Counted from the first letter of the stretch, positions 1 to 11,521 are shown. The stretch is DNA of 64,000 nucleotides from Rhodamnia argentea (GCF_020921035.1 NC_063158.1:5314001-5378000); one strand, 5' to 3'. The notes: generated from the sequence alone by a model not told the origin. Made by a program: numbers and translations.

Positions 1-1359
1 CAGTAACCAACGAGGACCTGCAGCGTATAGTCACTTGTGTAGCCCTCAAGATTGTCTCTGCAGAAATGAATGCCCAACACATAAGACTTAATATTCAGTT
101 CCATTAGCATCGAACTATTATTGTGGCAAAGGAAACAATGGAAGGCACAGTCGGATGGAGTTTGGTCATGGAAACATACAGGCAAGGAGCAAATGTGATA
201 TGTAAAGAAGATGGTTATTACTGAAGAGCATGCTGTTTTTTCCTTCATAGCCAAACAAGTTAAGAATCGGAGGTTCAATATGGCAGATCTTTTTGCCAAA
301 GCTCATCCTCAGAGAACACACAAGAAAACTCACAATATCGAATCCAACTTACTGAGACTGACATAAACACAGCAACGCACTCCCCACATGAATCTCCTAC
401 CCCAAGAATTTTGAATCATGTATCTTGGTGGTTGTGAACTGAAAGTGGACATTCTCAAGTCGAATGAACTTTAAAGGGAACAAATCCTACAGATCGAGTA
501 ACTTCATTCTAAAGCAAAATAGGCAAAACCACAAAAGCTACAGAAAGCAAGCAGATTAATAGACAGACCCATGAAGTAAATACTGGATGCCAAGTTATTA
601 ACCCCACACATGCAATGGTCAAAACAAAAGAGAAACTAACTAACAGCTAAGCAAAATACCTTAAATTAAGATTACAGGTTCATACCAGACTACCCAATTA
701 CAAAAGAAGAAGACAATAACTAACGGCAGGGAAACCAAAGGAATGCCATACCTATCATCTCCATTGAACAATTTGGGAACTAAAGTCCGAGGGTGTTAAC
801 GGAGCAAAGACTCCATATATTTGGTAGCAGAAGCTGGTTATATTGTCTTTTAAGGATGAATTAATATGTGCAAAATGAACATCGACCTAGATATCAATAC
901 GATTGTCAGGAAACATCAAATAAAACACACCCTATAGAAGAATCTACTTAGTACCGCGACAATCTCATCTCAGATAAAATTACATGTCTTCAATCTTGGT
1001 GCATGTAGCTCAAAGCATAATCTCACCAACCATGCAAAGTCAGATCAAGGACTTTCATCAAATTAAAAAAGATAAGGTACCCTTTAAACGGGGGGAAAGA
1101 AAATTCCCAGATCGTCCTAAAATCCCAGACAAAAAGAGGAACATACGAGACTGGTTCGAGAAACTAATCGAAAACATTACCGGAGAATATGGAGATCCTC
1201 GAGGCTGCGAGGCAACCTGAGGAAGCTGTAATCCGAGTCAGGCATGGTGAGATAAACGCCGGCGAGTCCCAAAACGAAGCCCATGATGACCAGGGTCGCC
1301 ATTGTCAGCTCCCAAAAGCTCAAAGGGAACTTCGAACCCACTGTCACATTCTTGTCCAT
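1..1359 (-). CDS. SNARE-associated Golgi (VTT/DedA, TMEM41-like) membrane protein, 5' part only
   Basis: Partial gene, cut by the left edge. Exon 1 is 1181-1359 (ATG at 1357-1359) and exon 2 runs from 57 leftward out of the window. The donor reads CCG|GTAATG and the acceptor CTGCAG|AGACAA on the minus strand, and the split Arg codon closes correctly. Exon 1 encodes a short polar start, one hydrophobic segment (about residues 12-36), then the family signature TMPDSDYSFLRLP. Exon 2 continues with DNLEGYTSDYTLQVLVGY. These match from memory the plant SNARE-associated Golgi family (At4g09580/At1g71940 type), which are multi-pass ER/Golgi membrane proteins related to scramblase-type VTT proteins. 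The intron is 1,123 bp. The VTT core itself lies outside the window, so function rests on the conserved N-terminal part. Two longer antisense frames over exon 1 are shadows. Confidence 0.88.
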
Positions 1360-1711
1360 CGCTGCCTCCCCCTCTCTCCCCCGAAGTTTCGAACTTTCCT
1401 TCCCTTTCCTCCGTTTTCTCTCGGTTTTCCCTCCGTTTTCCGGGAAAGGGGAAGGGAGGGGAGAGAAAATGGGACAGCACAAGATTTGTTCCTCTTCTTT
1501 GCTTTTGGGACACCTCTCTCTCGCTCTCGGGATCTAATTATGAGGAAGGAGGGTAGGAGGAAGGGACGAAGAATATTCGCTGGCAAGTGCCGAAACGCGG
1601 AAGAAAACGAAAGAGTCCGTTAATCACGTGTTTATACTACTGCAATTGTATTTTAGCATTTCATAAGGTTATTATTAAAGTAATGAATAAATACTTCTAA
1701 CATAATCATAT
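1360..1711. promoter_or_regulatory. 5' UTR and promoter region of the VTT-family gene
   Basis: This stretch lies upstream (to the right) of the minus-strand ATG at 1359. It is rich in pyrimidine runs on the plus strand up to about 1530, which read as GA-rich leader on the transcribed strand, as is common in plant 5' UTRs. No clear TATA box was picked out. Beyond about 1620 the DNA turns AT-rich. Confidence 0.4.
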
Positions 1712-2035
1712 GGGATAATTACCAAATCAACGTTTGTCAATTCAGTCCTAAAATTTTCACTTTCATGGATTTAATCCTAAACAACCGTGTGAAATTTCAC
1801 CATTGTCCTTTCGATCTATTACCATCAAAAAATTGTTGACTGGTGCCAAGTTATTGTTGGCTGACCGTCTTAAATGACACGTGGATGTGAACAATTTTAC
1901 GAGAACGTGGGTACCTTCATTAGAATTTTTTTTAAGCATAAATTAGCCGGAACGACTAAATTAGATTTTCGCGCAAAGGCTTAGGGTTGCATTGTCAAGA
2001 TTAGAAAGTTTAGGACTAAATTATCGGCCGTATAA
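1712..2035. repeat. Degenerate foldback-type interspersed repeat
   Basis: The left part contains AATTCAGTCCTAAAATTTTC. The right part, read on the other strand, contains AATTTAGTCCTAAACTTTC, so the two ends are imperfect inverted copies. The interior includes GACACGTGGATG, a stretch also typical of the better preserved element at 47.4-48.0 kb. No coding potential is visible. Boundaries are approximate and no target-site duplication was found. Confidence 0.45.
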
Positions 2036-2754
2036 TAATAGGTCCACCAATGAATTTCGTAAACCTAATTGGATTATTGAGACGTGAAAAATACGGATCA
2101 ACCGTAAAACAGGCATACGCTCTCATTAAAACCATAAAAATAAAAGGGGAGGAAAATTAGAAACTGGTCTGACCTATTCCCAAAAGTTGCGCCGTTGCGG
2201 TGCGAGTTTTATATATTTTAATTATTTATTTATGTGAAAGTGCGTCAACAAAATTATTACAGGACAGCGACAGGTGTGGCCGCGAATTTTGCACGTGACG
2301 TTCTGAACGCATCGGCGCCGCATGTGGAGAAAAACATCAGGCAATCGTGGCCGTACGTCCGAGAAATGAGTCACGTGCACCTCACCGCAGTTGTTCCCAA
2401 CTAACGCATCTCCATCAGACATTACGCTGCGCCACGTGGATAATCTCTTTTATTTTAATCCTGTGACTATTATTATAGGAATTTTGTGTTTTTGGCTTTT
2501 TTTTTTATTTGTTCTCTGTCGGATATTCGGATATTTTCAGGGTATACGTCGTCGGTCTGTAGGAGGCACAGCACACCCTTGTCCTAAACTCCCGTAAAGC
2601 TCCGTAATCACCGATCGATTGCGTCGCTTGGAAAACAAGCTTCGGTTCGTCAAACCGGAAAGCCAATTACAGCATGAGACGAGTTGGCGTTTACCCGAAT
2701 TTGGAACCCCGAAATCCTTATCCGGGTCGTTGCATCCTAATCCATTTGTATATG
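2036..2754. other. Intergenic sequence, nothing recognised
   Basis: There are short open frames on both strands around 2222-2597, but none shows a familiar domain and they overlap each other antisense. I see no RNA gene here and treat the stretch as unannotated spacer. Confidence 0.4.
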
Positions 2755-3143
2755 TCGGGGAAAATGACGTAAATCAGCTCTAAACTTTGACCGAACGTGC
2801 AATGTGATCCATGGATATTTAATTTGAAGCCTAATGTGCAATGTGATACCAGAATTTTCAATTTATTCAATGCGATCAATGAATTTTTTGGAACATGTTC
2901 AACTTATTTTCTAAACTATAAGAAAATGTTCAAAATCGTCCCTAAACTTGAATTAATAAAAAGATTACATTAAACATCTTCCTATAATTCAGAGATTAAT
3001 CTAAATATGTTTTAAAAGTTCAGGAGCTATATTGGTCAAATTAAAAGGTCGGGGACCACATTGCATATTAGGTTGAAATTCAAGAACCACATTGCACATT
3101 GAATCAAAATTCATAGACTATTGGTGTCATTATCCCAATATAT
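2755..3143. repeat. AT-rich foldback repeat, copy 1
   Basis: The left end reads GGGGAAAATGACGTAAAT and the right end, reverse complemented, reads GGGATAATGACACCAAT, giving short degenerate inverted ends. The interior repeats phrases such as TGCAATGTGATCC and ACATTGCACATTG in both orientations, a palindromic layout. Related sequence recurs at 3225-3665 and 39405-39740. This looks like a non-autonomous DNA element with no coding capacity. The superfamily was not determined. Confidence 0.55.
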
Positions 3144-3224
3144 TAACATCGATCAAATGACTTTTTTTTGTAACGCAATCCGTTCTCGAGAGTACATAGA
3201 ACTGCTCATATTTGCATGAGAAAA

Positions 3225-3665
3225 TTGTGGCCGGTGGTCCAGAATTTCAACTCAATATGCAATGTTATAAACGACATTTTAATTTGTTCAATATGGTCTA
3301 TAACTCTCAATAAAAGTTCAATCTAATCATTCCGTTTACTCAAATGACAAATCAGGTATTAAAATTGACGAATCATCACGTCCATCTTTTTATTCATCTA
3401 TTATATAAAATGGAAAAAACTTTAAGGACGCCAACCGATTTGAAATGAATATCTTACTTGGATAATCTAAGTGCTGTCAATTTTTTTTTTCTGTCCTCTG
3501 TCAAACTTAAAATCACGTCAGCAAATTTCATTAACTTTTCATATTGTCTAGGGACTAGATTGAGCATTTATCAATAGCTCAAGAACTATATTGAACCGGT
3601 TATGAGTTAGGGGCGACGTTTCGCGTTAAATCAAAATACACGAACCCTTAGTGTCAATTTCCCTA
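3225..3665. repeat. AT-rich foldback repeat, copy 2
   Basis: Starts near GTGGTCCAGAATTTCAACTC and ends near CCCTTAGTGTCAATTTCCCT. It shares phrases with copy 1 and with the 39.4 kb copy (TTTAATTTGTTCAATATGGT near the left, TAGTGTCAATTTCC near the right). Copies 1 and 2 lie about 80 bp apart in the same orientation. No open frame of note. Confidence 0.5.
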
Positions 3666-3762
3666 TTTGGGCCCGCTATTAATGGGCCGGTGGGTAACAG
3701 CTGGAGAACGATGTGCGATAGGGAAAGAAACGCGGAGTCTAATCATTTATCTTTGAAATTGA

Positions 3763-3765
<3 letters not shown>

Positions 3766-3799
<34 letters not shown>
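3766..3799. repeat. (GA)n microsatellite
   Basis: An almost pure GA tract of about 34 bases, one of several in the window. The nearby short frame that begins with repeated Arg-Glu codons is an artefact of this tract. Confidence 0.95.
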
Positions 3800-3803
<4 letters not shown>

Positions 3804-3922
3804 CTCGCCGTCTTCGAGACTCCAAAGCAATAGTGGAAAGCGACGAGTCTCTCGCTAGGCCCACGGATGGTTGGGCTCTCATGGCCCAATGGGCCCAAGA
3901 TCAGCCCATCTTTATATTAGCA

Positions 3923-4546
3923 CTTGCTGTGCAATTTGTCTCGTGTTCCCAGAACATGCTCAATATGACAAGACAACGTAAATCAAGGAGCACCAAAGCA
4001 GCAATGACGACTGACCTTAAACCAAAATTCAAAGGAACTCCCAATCGACCAAACAAAGACAAACGATAATGAGAAATGCGCGCAAGCATGCATCAAGCAA
4101 CAATCAAACAAACTGAACAATGGACAATGAAACGAAGACAACGAACTCGACAATCAATAAAGAAGAATATTCAATTTCGTTCGTGGAAAAACAACAACGA
4201 AAAGCATGAGCAAACGAAGTCAGATAACAAGCAAGGGTGAAAAGTATGAGCCGAGCTTGAACGGAACTAAATCTGACTTTGCTATTGTCTGAAATATTAC
4301 ATATGGCAGGCCAAAAAAAATTTTTACGAGATTTTGGCACAAGGTTCACATATTTCACTTCGAATGCATCGATAGTCTACATTACGCATCACGCGGTCCG
4401 GTCCAGGTGGTCCGGTTGGGCGGTTCCAACCTAGAACCAGAACTGCACGTCATCGGTTCTCGTGGGAACTATCCAGAACTTGCCCGGTTAGGTCCGGTAC
4501 TAGCGGTTTGCGATTTTTTCGTACACCCATGCTTGCTGTGCAATTT
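3923..4546. mobile_element. Candidate insertion flanked by a 15-bp direct repeat
   Basis: The 15-mer CTTGCTGTGCAATTT occurs exactly at 3923-3937 and again at 4532-4546, enclosing 594 bp. This is the length expected for a target-site duplication made by LINE/SINE-type insertion. The enclosed DNA shows no poly-A end, no reverse transcriptase and no Pol III boxes that I can see. Its right third is a GGTCCGGT-rich stretch. The alternative is a local duplication unrelated to transposition. Confidence 0.35.
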
Positions 4547-4568
4547 CTCCTTTGAGATTAATATTGAT

Positions 4569-4760
4569 GTTTGTTGGGATATATCATATATGTGTGAGTT
4601 GTATTAGAGAAGTCGTACATTGGAGAATTGGTGTGGCATAGAGCAATCAATATATTCGAGTTGGCATACTCATTAGTTTAAGCTTTTGAGTGAAGTTGAG
4701 TTCAATTAGATATATTGACAAGCTCGGACTTGGACTCTCTCTTGACAATCTTCTAGGATG
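4569..4760. mobile_element. LTR-like fragment (fossil)
   Basis: Begins TGTTGGGATATATC and carries phrases (GTACATTGGAGAATTGG, TTAAGCTTTTGAGT) that I associate with degraded plant LTRs. Only a fragment is present: no partner repeat, primer-binding site or coding part was seen. The assignment is from memory and weak. It directly follows the direct repeat at 4532-4546. Confidence 0.25.
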
Positions 4761-5541
4761 AAGGGTATTGGGCTTCTGCTGCGCCCTCCCAATAATGTCG
4801 AGGCTTGTTTCTAGCTCCGGTCATTACATATGCACAGGCCGGGAACGAGGACGTTCAATGACGACCGGTTTGTGCACTAGATGGGCATTAATGAACTTGG
4901 TTCAATGCGTGAAAGTTGGTACAAGATACCATCAGACGATGCACCGGTATTGATATCCGTAGACAAACTCTCCGGAAATGAAAAAGCAGCGGACGAAATC
5001 AACTTCAAGTAACCCATCCACGATTTCGACATGGATCTCGCATTTTTCTAAACCATCGACTAGGGTTGACGGGCCGACCCCAAATAGCATGCATGCTTGA
5101 AAAATGAGCACGTTTTTCTTCACGGTGAGGAGACAGTCATCGTGGTTCGAGCGAAGAAGATGGCGAGGCGACGGCAACCCCACCCCACCATGTATGACCA
5201 AAAAGAAAGCATCTCTCATCATCGCTCATCTATTCGCCCATTGCAGAATCAGCTCAGACTCGAGAGAAGATACCCACCATTTTCGCATGGAAAGCTGCTC
5301 CTCCGCTTGTGGGCACCGTCGACTCTGACTTCGTGTCAGACTTGCCCACTTTTGGAGAAGCGATAACGGCAAATTATGGAGAGTGACAGTAAAATTTCCA
5401 GGTCTGATTCATGCAGACCTGTCAAAGCGCATAAGTAGATACGACTGATTTGCAGTAATATCCGTCTTTCGCTGCTAAATTTGCCTCCAATGGAACAGCT
5501 CATTCATTCACTCACTCACAGCCTTCTGAGTCCTGACAAAC

Positions 5542-5577
<36 letters not shown>

Positions 5578-5959
5578 TGATGTTTGACCAAAAGTGCAGA
5601 AGAAGATGCAGAGAAAGCAAAAGATGATCCAATTGATTTTGACCTCTGCGGTTCGGGAATGGTGGACTTTGTATTGGTGGCCTGTCATGGGGTCTCCAGC
5701 CAATTGCCTAGTTGGGGAGAGCTGTTCCTAAACACAGAATCGCTTCCGAATATTCACACAAGAACAAAAGAAAAATGCTGATTTTGATTTTTCAAACCTG
5801 GTATAAAAATACTATTATGATTTAATTGCTGCTAACTTTTGTAGCCCTTTGCTTTTCTGTTTCTACTAACCTGAGCTGCCCTTACGTTTCTTGCGACACT
5901 TTGGTGGTGTACGACGGAGGTTTGGTAAATATATCTTACTTCTACAAAAAAAAAATATA
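4761..5959. other. Intergenic sequence with a (GA)n tract; no gene recognised
   Basis: Several overlapping frames of 60-96 codons occur between 4768 and 5781, but none resembles a known family and they compete on both strands. A GA microsatellite sits at 5544-5575. Nothing else is supportable. Confidence 0.4.
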
Positions 5960-6150
5960 ACATTATGATTTTTCATGCTTCGATTTATTTCGCGAAAAAT
6001 AAGTGATTTGAATTTTTTTTTTGTAAAAATGATCGCTTGTACCGCTTAAAATGATATGCGATTGAAAATACAAACGATCATTTTCAGAAAAATATTTTTT
6101 AAATTATTCATTTTTTTTTTAGAATCAAATAGAGCCGCGAAAAGCGTTTT
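5960..6150. repeat. Short TIR element, MITE-like, copy 1
   Basis: Near the left end TTCGATTTATTTCGCGAAAA and near the right end GAATCAAATAGAGCC form an imperfect inverted pair. The interior has ATGATCGCTTGTACCGC and AACGATCATTTTC. The same layout (GTTTGTTTCGCG on the left, GCAAACAGAACC on the right, CGATCATTT inside) recurs at 18825-19010. Ends of the type GTTTGTTTC/GAAACAAAC are common in plant MITEs. No coding potential. Target duplication not resolved. Confidence 0.5.
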
Positions 6151-6279
6151 CTCATTCTCCGACGTTTGAATCGCTTAGGAAAATGAGTCAATCAAAAATG
6201 TTTTCCTAGTCAATGGAAAATCTATGCTTTCAAATTGAAAATCATTTTCCAAGAAACGACTAGATATTGGCGTTGGACC

Positions 6280-6681
6280 AGAAACTCTTGGTTTTGGCAT
6301 AGGAATTCCGACCTTGTTTTCGGGCCCTTGGCAGCGAACTGGGGCTGAGTCCACTAGGGTCCATTGAGGCCAAGCCCGAGTCAAAAGAGGTCGGGGTTTG
6401 GAACCCCTATGCTTGGGTCCGGGTCCACAAAGATGGGGCTCGGGATACTAGCGATGGGGACTAGGCCTAAGACTCCGATATCATTGCCCAGCCCCCTGAC
6501 ATCCAAGCCCAAGGCCCTATGCTCGTGCTAGGTTCCTAGTGCCTAGGCATGGGGTCCATAGAGGTTGGGCTCGGGACCCTAGTCCCCGCGTACCTATCCA
6601 TTGAGGCTGGGTGTGGGACTCTAGAGCTCGTGCCATAATCCTAGTGCCTAGGTTCATCGAGATCGAACCGAGATCAATGCC
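6280..6681. repeat. GC-rich quasi-tandem repeat, left half
   Basis: A GC-rich block amid AT-rich DNA with imperfectly repeated phrases: GGGGCTCGGGATACTAG, GGGCTCGGGACCCTAG, CCTAGTGCCTAGG, and GGTCCATTGAGGCC with GGTCCATAGAGGTTGGG. The repeat resumes at 9329-9410 (TGTGCTCGGGACCTAGG), so the 6682-9328 insertion split it. No frame makes sense as protein. Its origin is unknown. Confidence 0.55.
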
Positions 6682-9328
6682 CGTCGCGACCTAAAAATTA
6701 ATTTAGGTTAATGGATTATTAGGTTAATTAGATGAATTAACTAACCTAATACGGACTCTCCCAAGCCCTACCAATTCGCAACTTAGGTTTCATTTTTTTT
6801 CTTTTGTAGGAGCCGCCACTAATCTTTTTTGGTAGGTAGATTAGATACCTAAATAAAGTACGGGAGAATACTTTATTTTTCGCAAACCGGAGATTTAGGG
6901 TTCGGGGACTTGATTATGTTAATTTTTAATTAACACCCTTTCGGTACCGGATTTCATGAAAATGCCTTTTCTTGATTGATGATGCGAATTAAATATTTTT
7001 TTTCGTTTTCCCTTTTATTATTTTTTGTTTTTTTGAATTTCTTTTAAGCTTGAATTTGAACAAAGTTAAACAAAAATGCCCATAATATACCTTAAAATCC
7101 GATTTTTCGATAAATCTTCTCATTCCCGAAGATTCGGGCTAGAGTGAGATTTTATTCGCTACATTCTCGGGGATTCGAGCTAGTATGCGGATAGTAGTAA
7201 AAGATATCAACGTCCCTTCTCGCCAAAGGGCAGAATACGAAATCTTATACTAAATTGCCGTCCCACCCCATAAGATCATGGTTAAGGCTTGCAATTTAAT
7301 ATTCCGAAGGGTCGGGCACAAGGGAGCATATATTATGGGCAGTTTTGTTTAAAGATGTGCAAATATTTATTGAATTTCTGAAAATCCTTAAGGGATTCCA
7401 AAATTTTCAAGGAGATAAGCTCATATCCACAAAGGATTTCATATCTTTTAAAATAGGAAAGATTATCTCTTGAGATTTGGGAGGAATTTCTTAGATAATT
7501 TCCTAAATTTTAAAGATATGTTCGGAATTCTCAACCGAGATACGGATCTTATCCGATATGCTCATGATTCTCATATGGATTCAAATTTTGATCACAAGAT
7601 AAATTAGATATTCTAAAAAAAGTTGTGCACTATCCTTTCAAGATGATGTTCATGATTTTTTAGATATCTCAAATTTCTGCCACAAAATAAATCAAATATC
7701 CATAGATATACCACAAATCCAGATATATGCTCAAGATATACGCAATATCTACAAGAATAAAAGATATGCAGAAAAATTTAGATTCGATATGCAAAGGTCA
7801 ATCCTTATCCTTGAATGATCCACCAAATCTGATCGAATATCATTTTTCATTACCTTGCCAAGATTCATCGTTATCTAATTAACTTTCTTTAGAACGTGCA
7901 AGATAATCCAAAGTTAACCAAGATAAACATGACAAAGTAAAATTCAAAGTAATCTCAATTTTTTAATGTGGTGAGATCAAAGGGAAATTTGAACTTTTCA
8001 TGCATGTCTTCCAATTTGATGATTTTCTTATAACCCATGCAATAGTCCATGACTAACATCTAACAAAAAGAATTTAACTTTTTTTAGAACACGGAACAAA
8101 CAACCAATCGTATTGGCAACGAAATTTAACGATGTGACAAATTAAGATTGCTTGTTACCTAATCTGAACGTTGCTTGGAAGTTTTTGAGAAGGGACCGAT
8201 CGGCTAGGGACTTCGCACGTGCTTAGGAGGATCCGACGAGATGAAAACACAGCAGCTATTTTGCGCCTTCAACAACACCGAATATTCAAGAAGTTATCGC
8301 TGAAATTTGCGACAATTGTTCCCGAACGATGAGCAAAAATCCTGCACTGATTAGTGATAAAAACCACACAAGATGGGGCTGTTTTGAGCCCCGAATAGCA
8401 GTAAAATTATCTATAGACAGCAGCGGGATCAACCCTCAAACCGGAGTACAAACTTGCTTAGGCGACGTCTCAAAAGTACTCCCGAACAGCAACTAGACTC
8501 CACTAAACAGCAGCACAATCTCGTTGGGACAGTAGCTTGAGCACCGACGGACCAAGGCGGGGTGATGGATGATCGAGCGGCGGCGTCGAGCGGCTGATGT
8601 AGGCAACAATAGTGGCTATTGGGCATGTGGGTGATGGAGCTAAGGCACACGAATAATGGAGCAACCTCGCACCAAGGAGGAAAGACAAGCACTTTCTCCC
8701 TCTCTTTTCTTCTCACGTGATTTCTCAACTCAATGTGCAGAATTTTTTCTTCTTTGGTTGTCCCCCCTTTAACCCTAGGCATAATTGTATATTTATAGAA
8801 CAAAGGGTTGCACGCAAGTGTAGGGTTTATCGACGACCGTTCGATTCAGAAACTCTTATTAGATATCGATCGTCGGATTAAAAATTCTGACTTCTGAGGA
8901 GTCTTATTTATTAAAAATAGCTAGAATTTTCGTCCAAATGAGGACTCCCACAAGTTGGACCAAAATCCTAGGCTTTTGTGGGCTCATTTTGTCATTCCGG
9001 ACCCAATTGGACCTTAACTAATCAAATGGATAATTAATTTAGGCCTTTTTGCAATATTAAGAGCTCAAACGGGCTGTTTTAAGTCCAAAATTATGATGAA
9101 AAATTCGGCATCCCTTCCGGGCCTCATTCAAAATTTTCAAACTAGTTTGGTCCAGTCGCCTATCAAATTAAGCTCAATTGACTCGACATCCGACCCTAAA
9201 TACCATAACATGCTTTTGGTCGATAGAAAATAAATGTGCTATGCATGATAAAATTATTTTTGTGAGAACTATTACTAATTCTCATTTTTATGAAATGATA
9301 AATGAAAATTAAAATTTAGGTGTCAACA
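6682..9328 (+). mobile_element. Probable solo LTR of a Ty3/gypsy Tat/Ogre-lineage retrotransposon (fossil)
   Basis: A 2.65 kb AT-rich block inserted into the GC-rich repeat. The 5-bp sequence ATGCC flanks both sides (6677-6681 and 9329-9333), as expected for a retrotransposon target duplication. The right end reads GGTGTCAACA and the left part GTCGCGACCTAAAAATTA. Interior phrases AGGAGCCGCCACTAATC, ACCGGAGATTTAGGGTTCGG and TAACACCCTTTCGG are, from memory, hallmarks of Tat/Ogre LTRs, which are unusually long. No second copy, gag-pol or primer-binding site is seen, so a solo LTR is the simplest reading. It carries no credible gene. Age cannot be set without an LTR pair; the nearly clean flanking duplication suggests it is not among the oldest repeats here. 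Confidence 0.6.
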
Positions 9329-10083
9329 ATGCCCATGCTTGTGCTCGGGACCTAGGTATCTGTGGCTGGGTTGGAGTCCATCAAGGCTGAATTTGGGCCC
9401 CTGGTGGCCGTATTCGTTTTCTCCATTGTTCATGTCTATTTCATAAAATCAAATCAGATTTTCTTAACCGAATACCGAAAATATCGTCATTTTTTCTGAA
9501 AATCTTGTCATTATTCTGAAAAAGAGACTATTTAAAATATCACATTTTTTGCAAAATAAAAGAAACCTTCGATCCTTCACATTTTATCGATCTCCTACTA
9601 CACCGTGCTTCATTTTTTGTTGTTTTTCATTTGGATCTACATTTGCCTCAAAAATCAGTTTCTATTTTCTATCGGCTCCATTGTGCAATTCAATCGCAGG
9701 AATATTTACAAGAATATTCGAGCGAATGCACATGTGATTAGTCCATTTTTGGGTGATAAGGATTTAACGTAACCTTTTTATAGAATTAACATGGAAACTC
9801 TCGAATTTAAGAATGTGCGGAAATAGAAGAGGTCCCTATCGACCTCCGAAAGTGGGAAGACGACTGTCGGTCAACGCGATCACGACCGTCCAATTTCAAG
9901 ATTCCGCCCCACTCTTACTTTTTGCGGCGCGAATCCGCATGATCGCCCTAGAGAATACGCCACGTGTGCATCGTCCCAAAACCTCCCCCGGGTCGGGCCT
10001 TGAAGCTCTACCCCGCTAACTAACCATGGTAAAAAGCCACCCGCATCTCTATCCCCTCCCATCTAACCCTAGTCTAGTCCGAG
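9329..10083. other. GC-rich repeat remnant, AT-rich spacer and ITPK1 upstream region
   Basis: The first about 80 bp continue the GC-rich repeat interrupted at 6682. From about 9412 the DNA is AT-rich and contains TATTCGTTTTCTCC, reminiscent of the MITE ends nearby. The part nearest the gene (9830-10080) is GC-richer and is the likely distal promoter of ITPK1. Short frames here overlap antisense and are not credible genes. Confidence 0.4.
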
Positions 10084-10097
10084 CTATATATATATAC
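10084..10097 (+). promoter_or_regulatory. Candidate TATA box of ITPK1
   Basis: CTATATATATATAC lies about 295 bp before the chosen ATG, followed by a pyrimidine-rich leader (TTTTTCTCTCTCTCTG at about 10140). TTGCAG at 10159-10164 could be a 5' UTR splice acceptor, but no matching donor was assigned. Confidence 0.5.
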
Positions 10098-10390
10098 ACA
10101 CACGCCGCACTCTTCGCCTTCGTTTGACCCCCCCTTCCTTTTTCTCTCTCTCTGTCTGTTGCAGGATTCGGTTTCGATTCTTTGGAAGTTTCAAACCTCG
10201 AAGTCGGATTTATCCACTGCGACGCCGCGCTACGAAGCCCTAGCTGAACTCGTCGTCATTTCCAGATACAAGGCCTTCTCATTTTCTCGCGTGTCAATCG
10301 CAAGTCCCGAGGAGAAATTGCTGTATATGAGCTTCGGTGGGGAATCTGCGGTTGTTAGGATTGGCATTGAGGACGGACGCAGCTTCGGCC

Positions 10391-11521
10391 ATGGCGGAGA
10401 CGGAGAGTAGGTTTCGCGTGGGCTACGCCCTCCTGCCGAAGAAGCGAGAGAGCTTCATTCAGGACTCTCTCGTCACTCTCGCCGCGTCCCGGGGCGTCGA
10501 TCTCCTGAGGATCGACGCCGAGCGGCCGCTGGTCGATCAGGGGCCTCTCGACTGCGTCCTCCACAAGCTGTACGGCGAGGACTGGAGGCGCCAGTTGGAG
10601 GAGTTCACCGCTGGGAACCCTAATGCGGTGATTTTGGATTCGCCGCATGCAATCGAGAGGCTCCACAACCGCATTTCCATGCTCCAGGTTGTTTCTGAGC
10701 TTCGGATTGAGAGCCAGAGCGAATCGTTCGGTATCCCAAACCAGATTGTGATTTACGACAAGGAGACGCTGTTCGATAAGCATGCATGGGCGTCGCTGAA
10801 GTTCCCGGTGATTGCGAAACCCTTGGTCGCTGACGGAAGCGCCAAATCGCACAAAATGGCGCTCGTGTTTAACCACGACGGGCTGAACAAGCTCAAACCA
10901 CCTATTGTGCTGCAGGAGTTTGTCAATCACGGTGGGGTCATCTTCAAAGTTTATGTTGTCGGCGAGTACGTGAAATGCGTGAAGCGCAAGTCCTTGCCTG
11001 ATGTTTCAGAGGAGAAGCTGGGGTCTCTCGAGGGGTGTTTGTCGTTCTCACAGGTGTCCAATTTGACAACGCATGACAAAAATGACGATAAGTATTATAG
11101 GTTGATGCATTTGGAGGACACCGAGATGCCTCCTCAGAGTTTTATAACAGAGATCGCAAGGGGTTTGAGGCGGGCCATGAATTTGAATTTGTTTAACTTC
11201 GATGTGATAAGGGATGCCAGAAATGGTCACAGATACTTGGTTATTGACATTAACTATTTCCCTGGATATGCGAAGATGCCCAATTACGAGCCTGTTTTGA
11301 CTGATTTTTTCTGCCAGTTAGCCCAAAAGGTGGGGAAGGATCTGGCGAAGTGCTCTGGCAAGGAGGACTCTGAGAAGAGTGAGTTTGATGTTCGAACTGT
11401 CCAGAGTTGTGACAAGGAGGTGAGGAAAATTGTGAGTAATACTTGCGGTAGCGATGGGGATGATGGTGGCCTTCCAGTTTCTCCTCATTCAAGCCTGGCA
11501 CAGTGCGTAGAAAACCCATGA
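10391..11521 (+). CDS. ITPK1: Inositol-tetrakisphosphate 1-kinase (inositol 1,3,4-trisphosphate 5/6-kinase)
   Basis: Single-exon gene, 376 residues. ITPK enzymes phosphorylate inositol tris- and tetrakisphosphates in the cytosolic route to phytate; plant ITPK1 also makes 5-InsP7 from InsP6 and affects phosphate sensing (family knowledge). The protein shows the N-terminal VGYALLPKK, then HRLHN-type [11 protein letters not shown] near residue 95, and the ATP-grasp segments [44 protein letters not shown] and [13 protein letters not shown], the last holding the Mg-binding Asp and Asn. The start at 10391 (CCATGGCGG context) is preferred over an upstream in-frame ATG at 10337, because MAETES begins where family members begin. 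The Arabidopsis orthologue is also intronless and about 319 residues long. The extra 50-60 residues here form a low-complexity polar tail after the LTDFFCQL helix. Confidence 0.95.
   Translation: MAETESRFRVGYALLPKKRESFIQDSLVTLAASRGVDLLRIDAERPLVDQGPLDCVLHKLYGEDWRRQLEEFTAGNPNAVILDSPHAIERLHNRISMLQVVSELRIESQSESFGIPNQIVIYDKETLFDKHAWASLKFPVIAKPLVADGSAKSHKMALVFNHDGLNKLKPPIVLQEFVNHGGVIFKVYVVGEYVKCVKRKSLPDVSEEKLGSLEGCLSFSQVSNLTTHDKNDDKYYRLMHLEDTEMPPQSFITEIARGLRRAMNLNLFNFDVIRDARNGHRYLVIDINYFPGYAKMPNYEPVLTDFFCQLAQKVGKDLAKCSGKEDSEKSEFDVRTVQSCDKEVRKIVSNTCGSDGDDGGLPVSPHSSLAQCVENP

Noticed and set aside
1189-1623. 144-codon plus-strand frame
   Set aside because: Antisense to exon 1 of the VTT gene and its pyrimidine-rich leader.
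8429-8803. 124-codon minus-strand frame inside the LTR
   Set aside because: No domain and lies within a long LTR; chance frame.
10355-10930. 191-codon minus-strand frame inside ITPK1
   Set aside because: Antisense shadow of a GC-rich coding exon; no recognisable domain, while the plus strand encodes a clear kinase.
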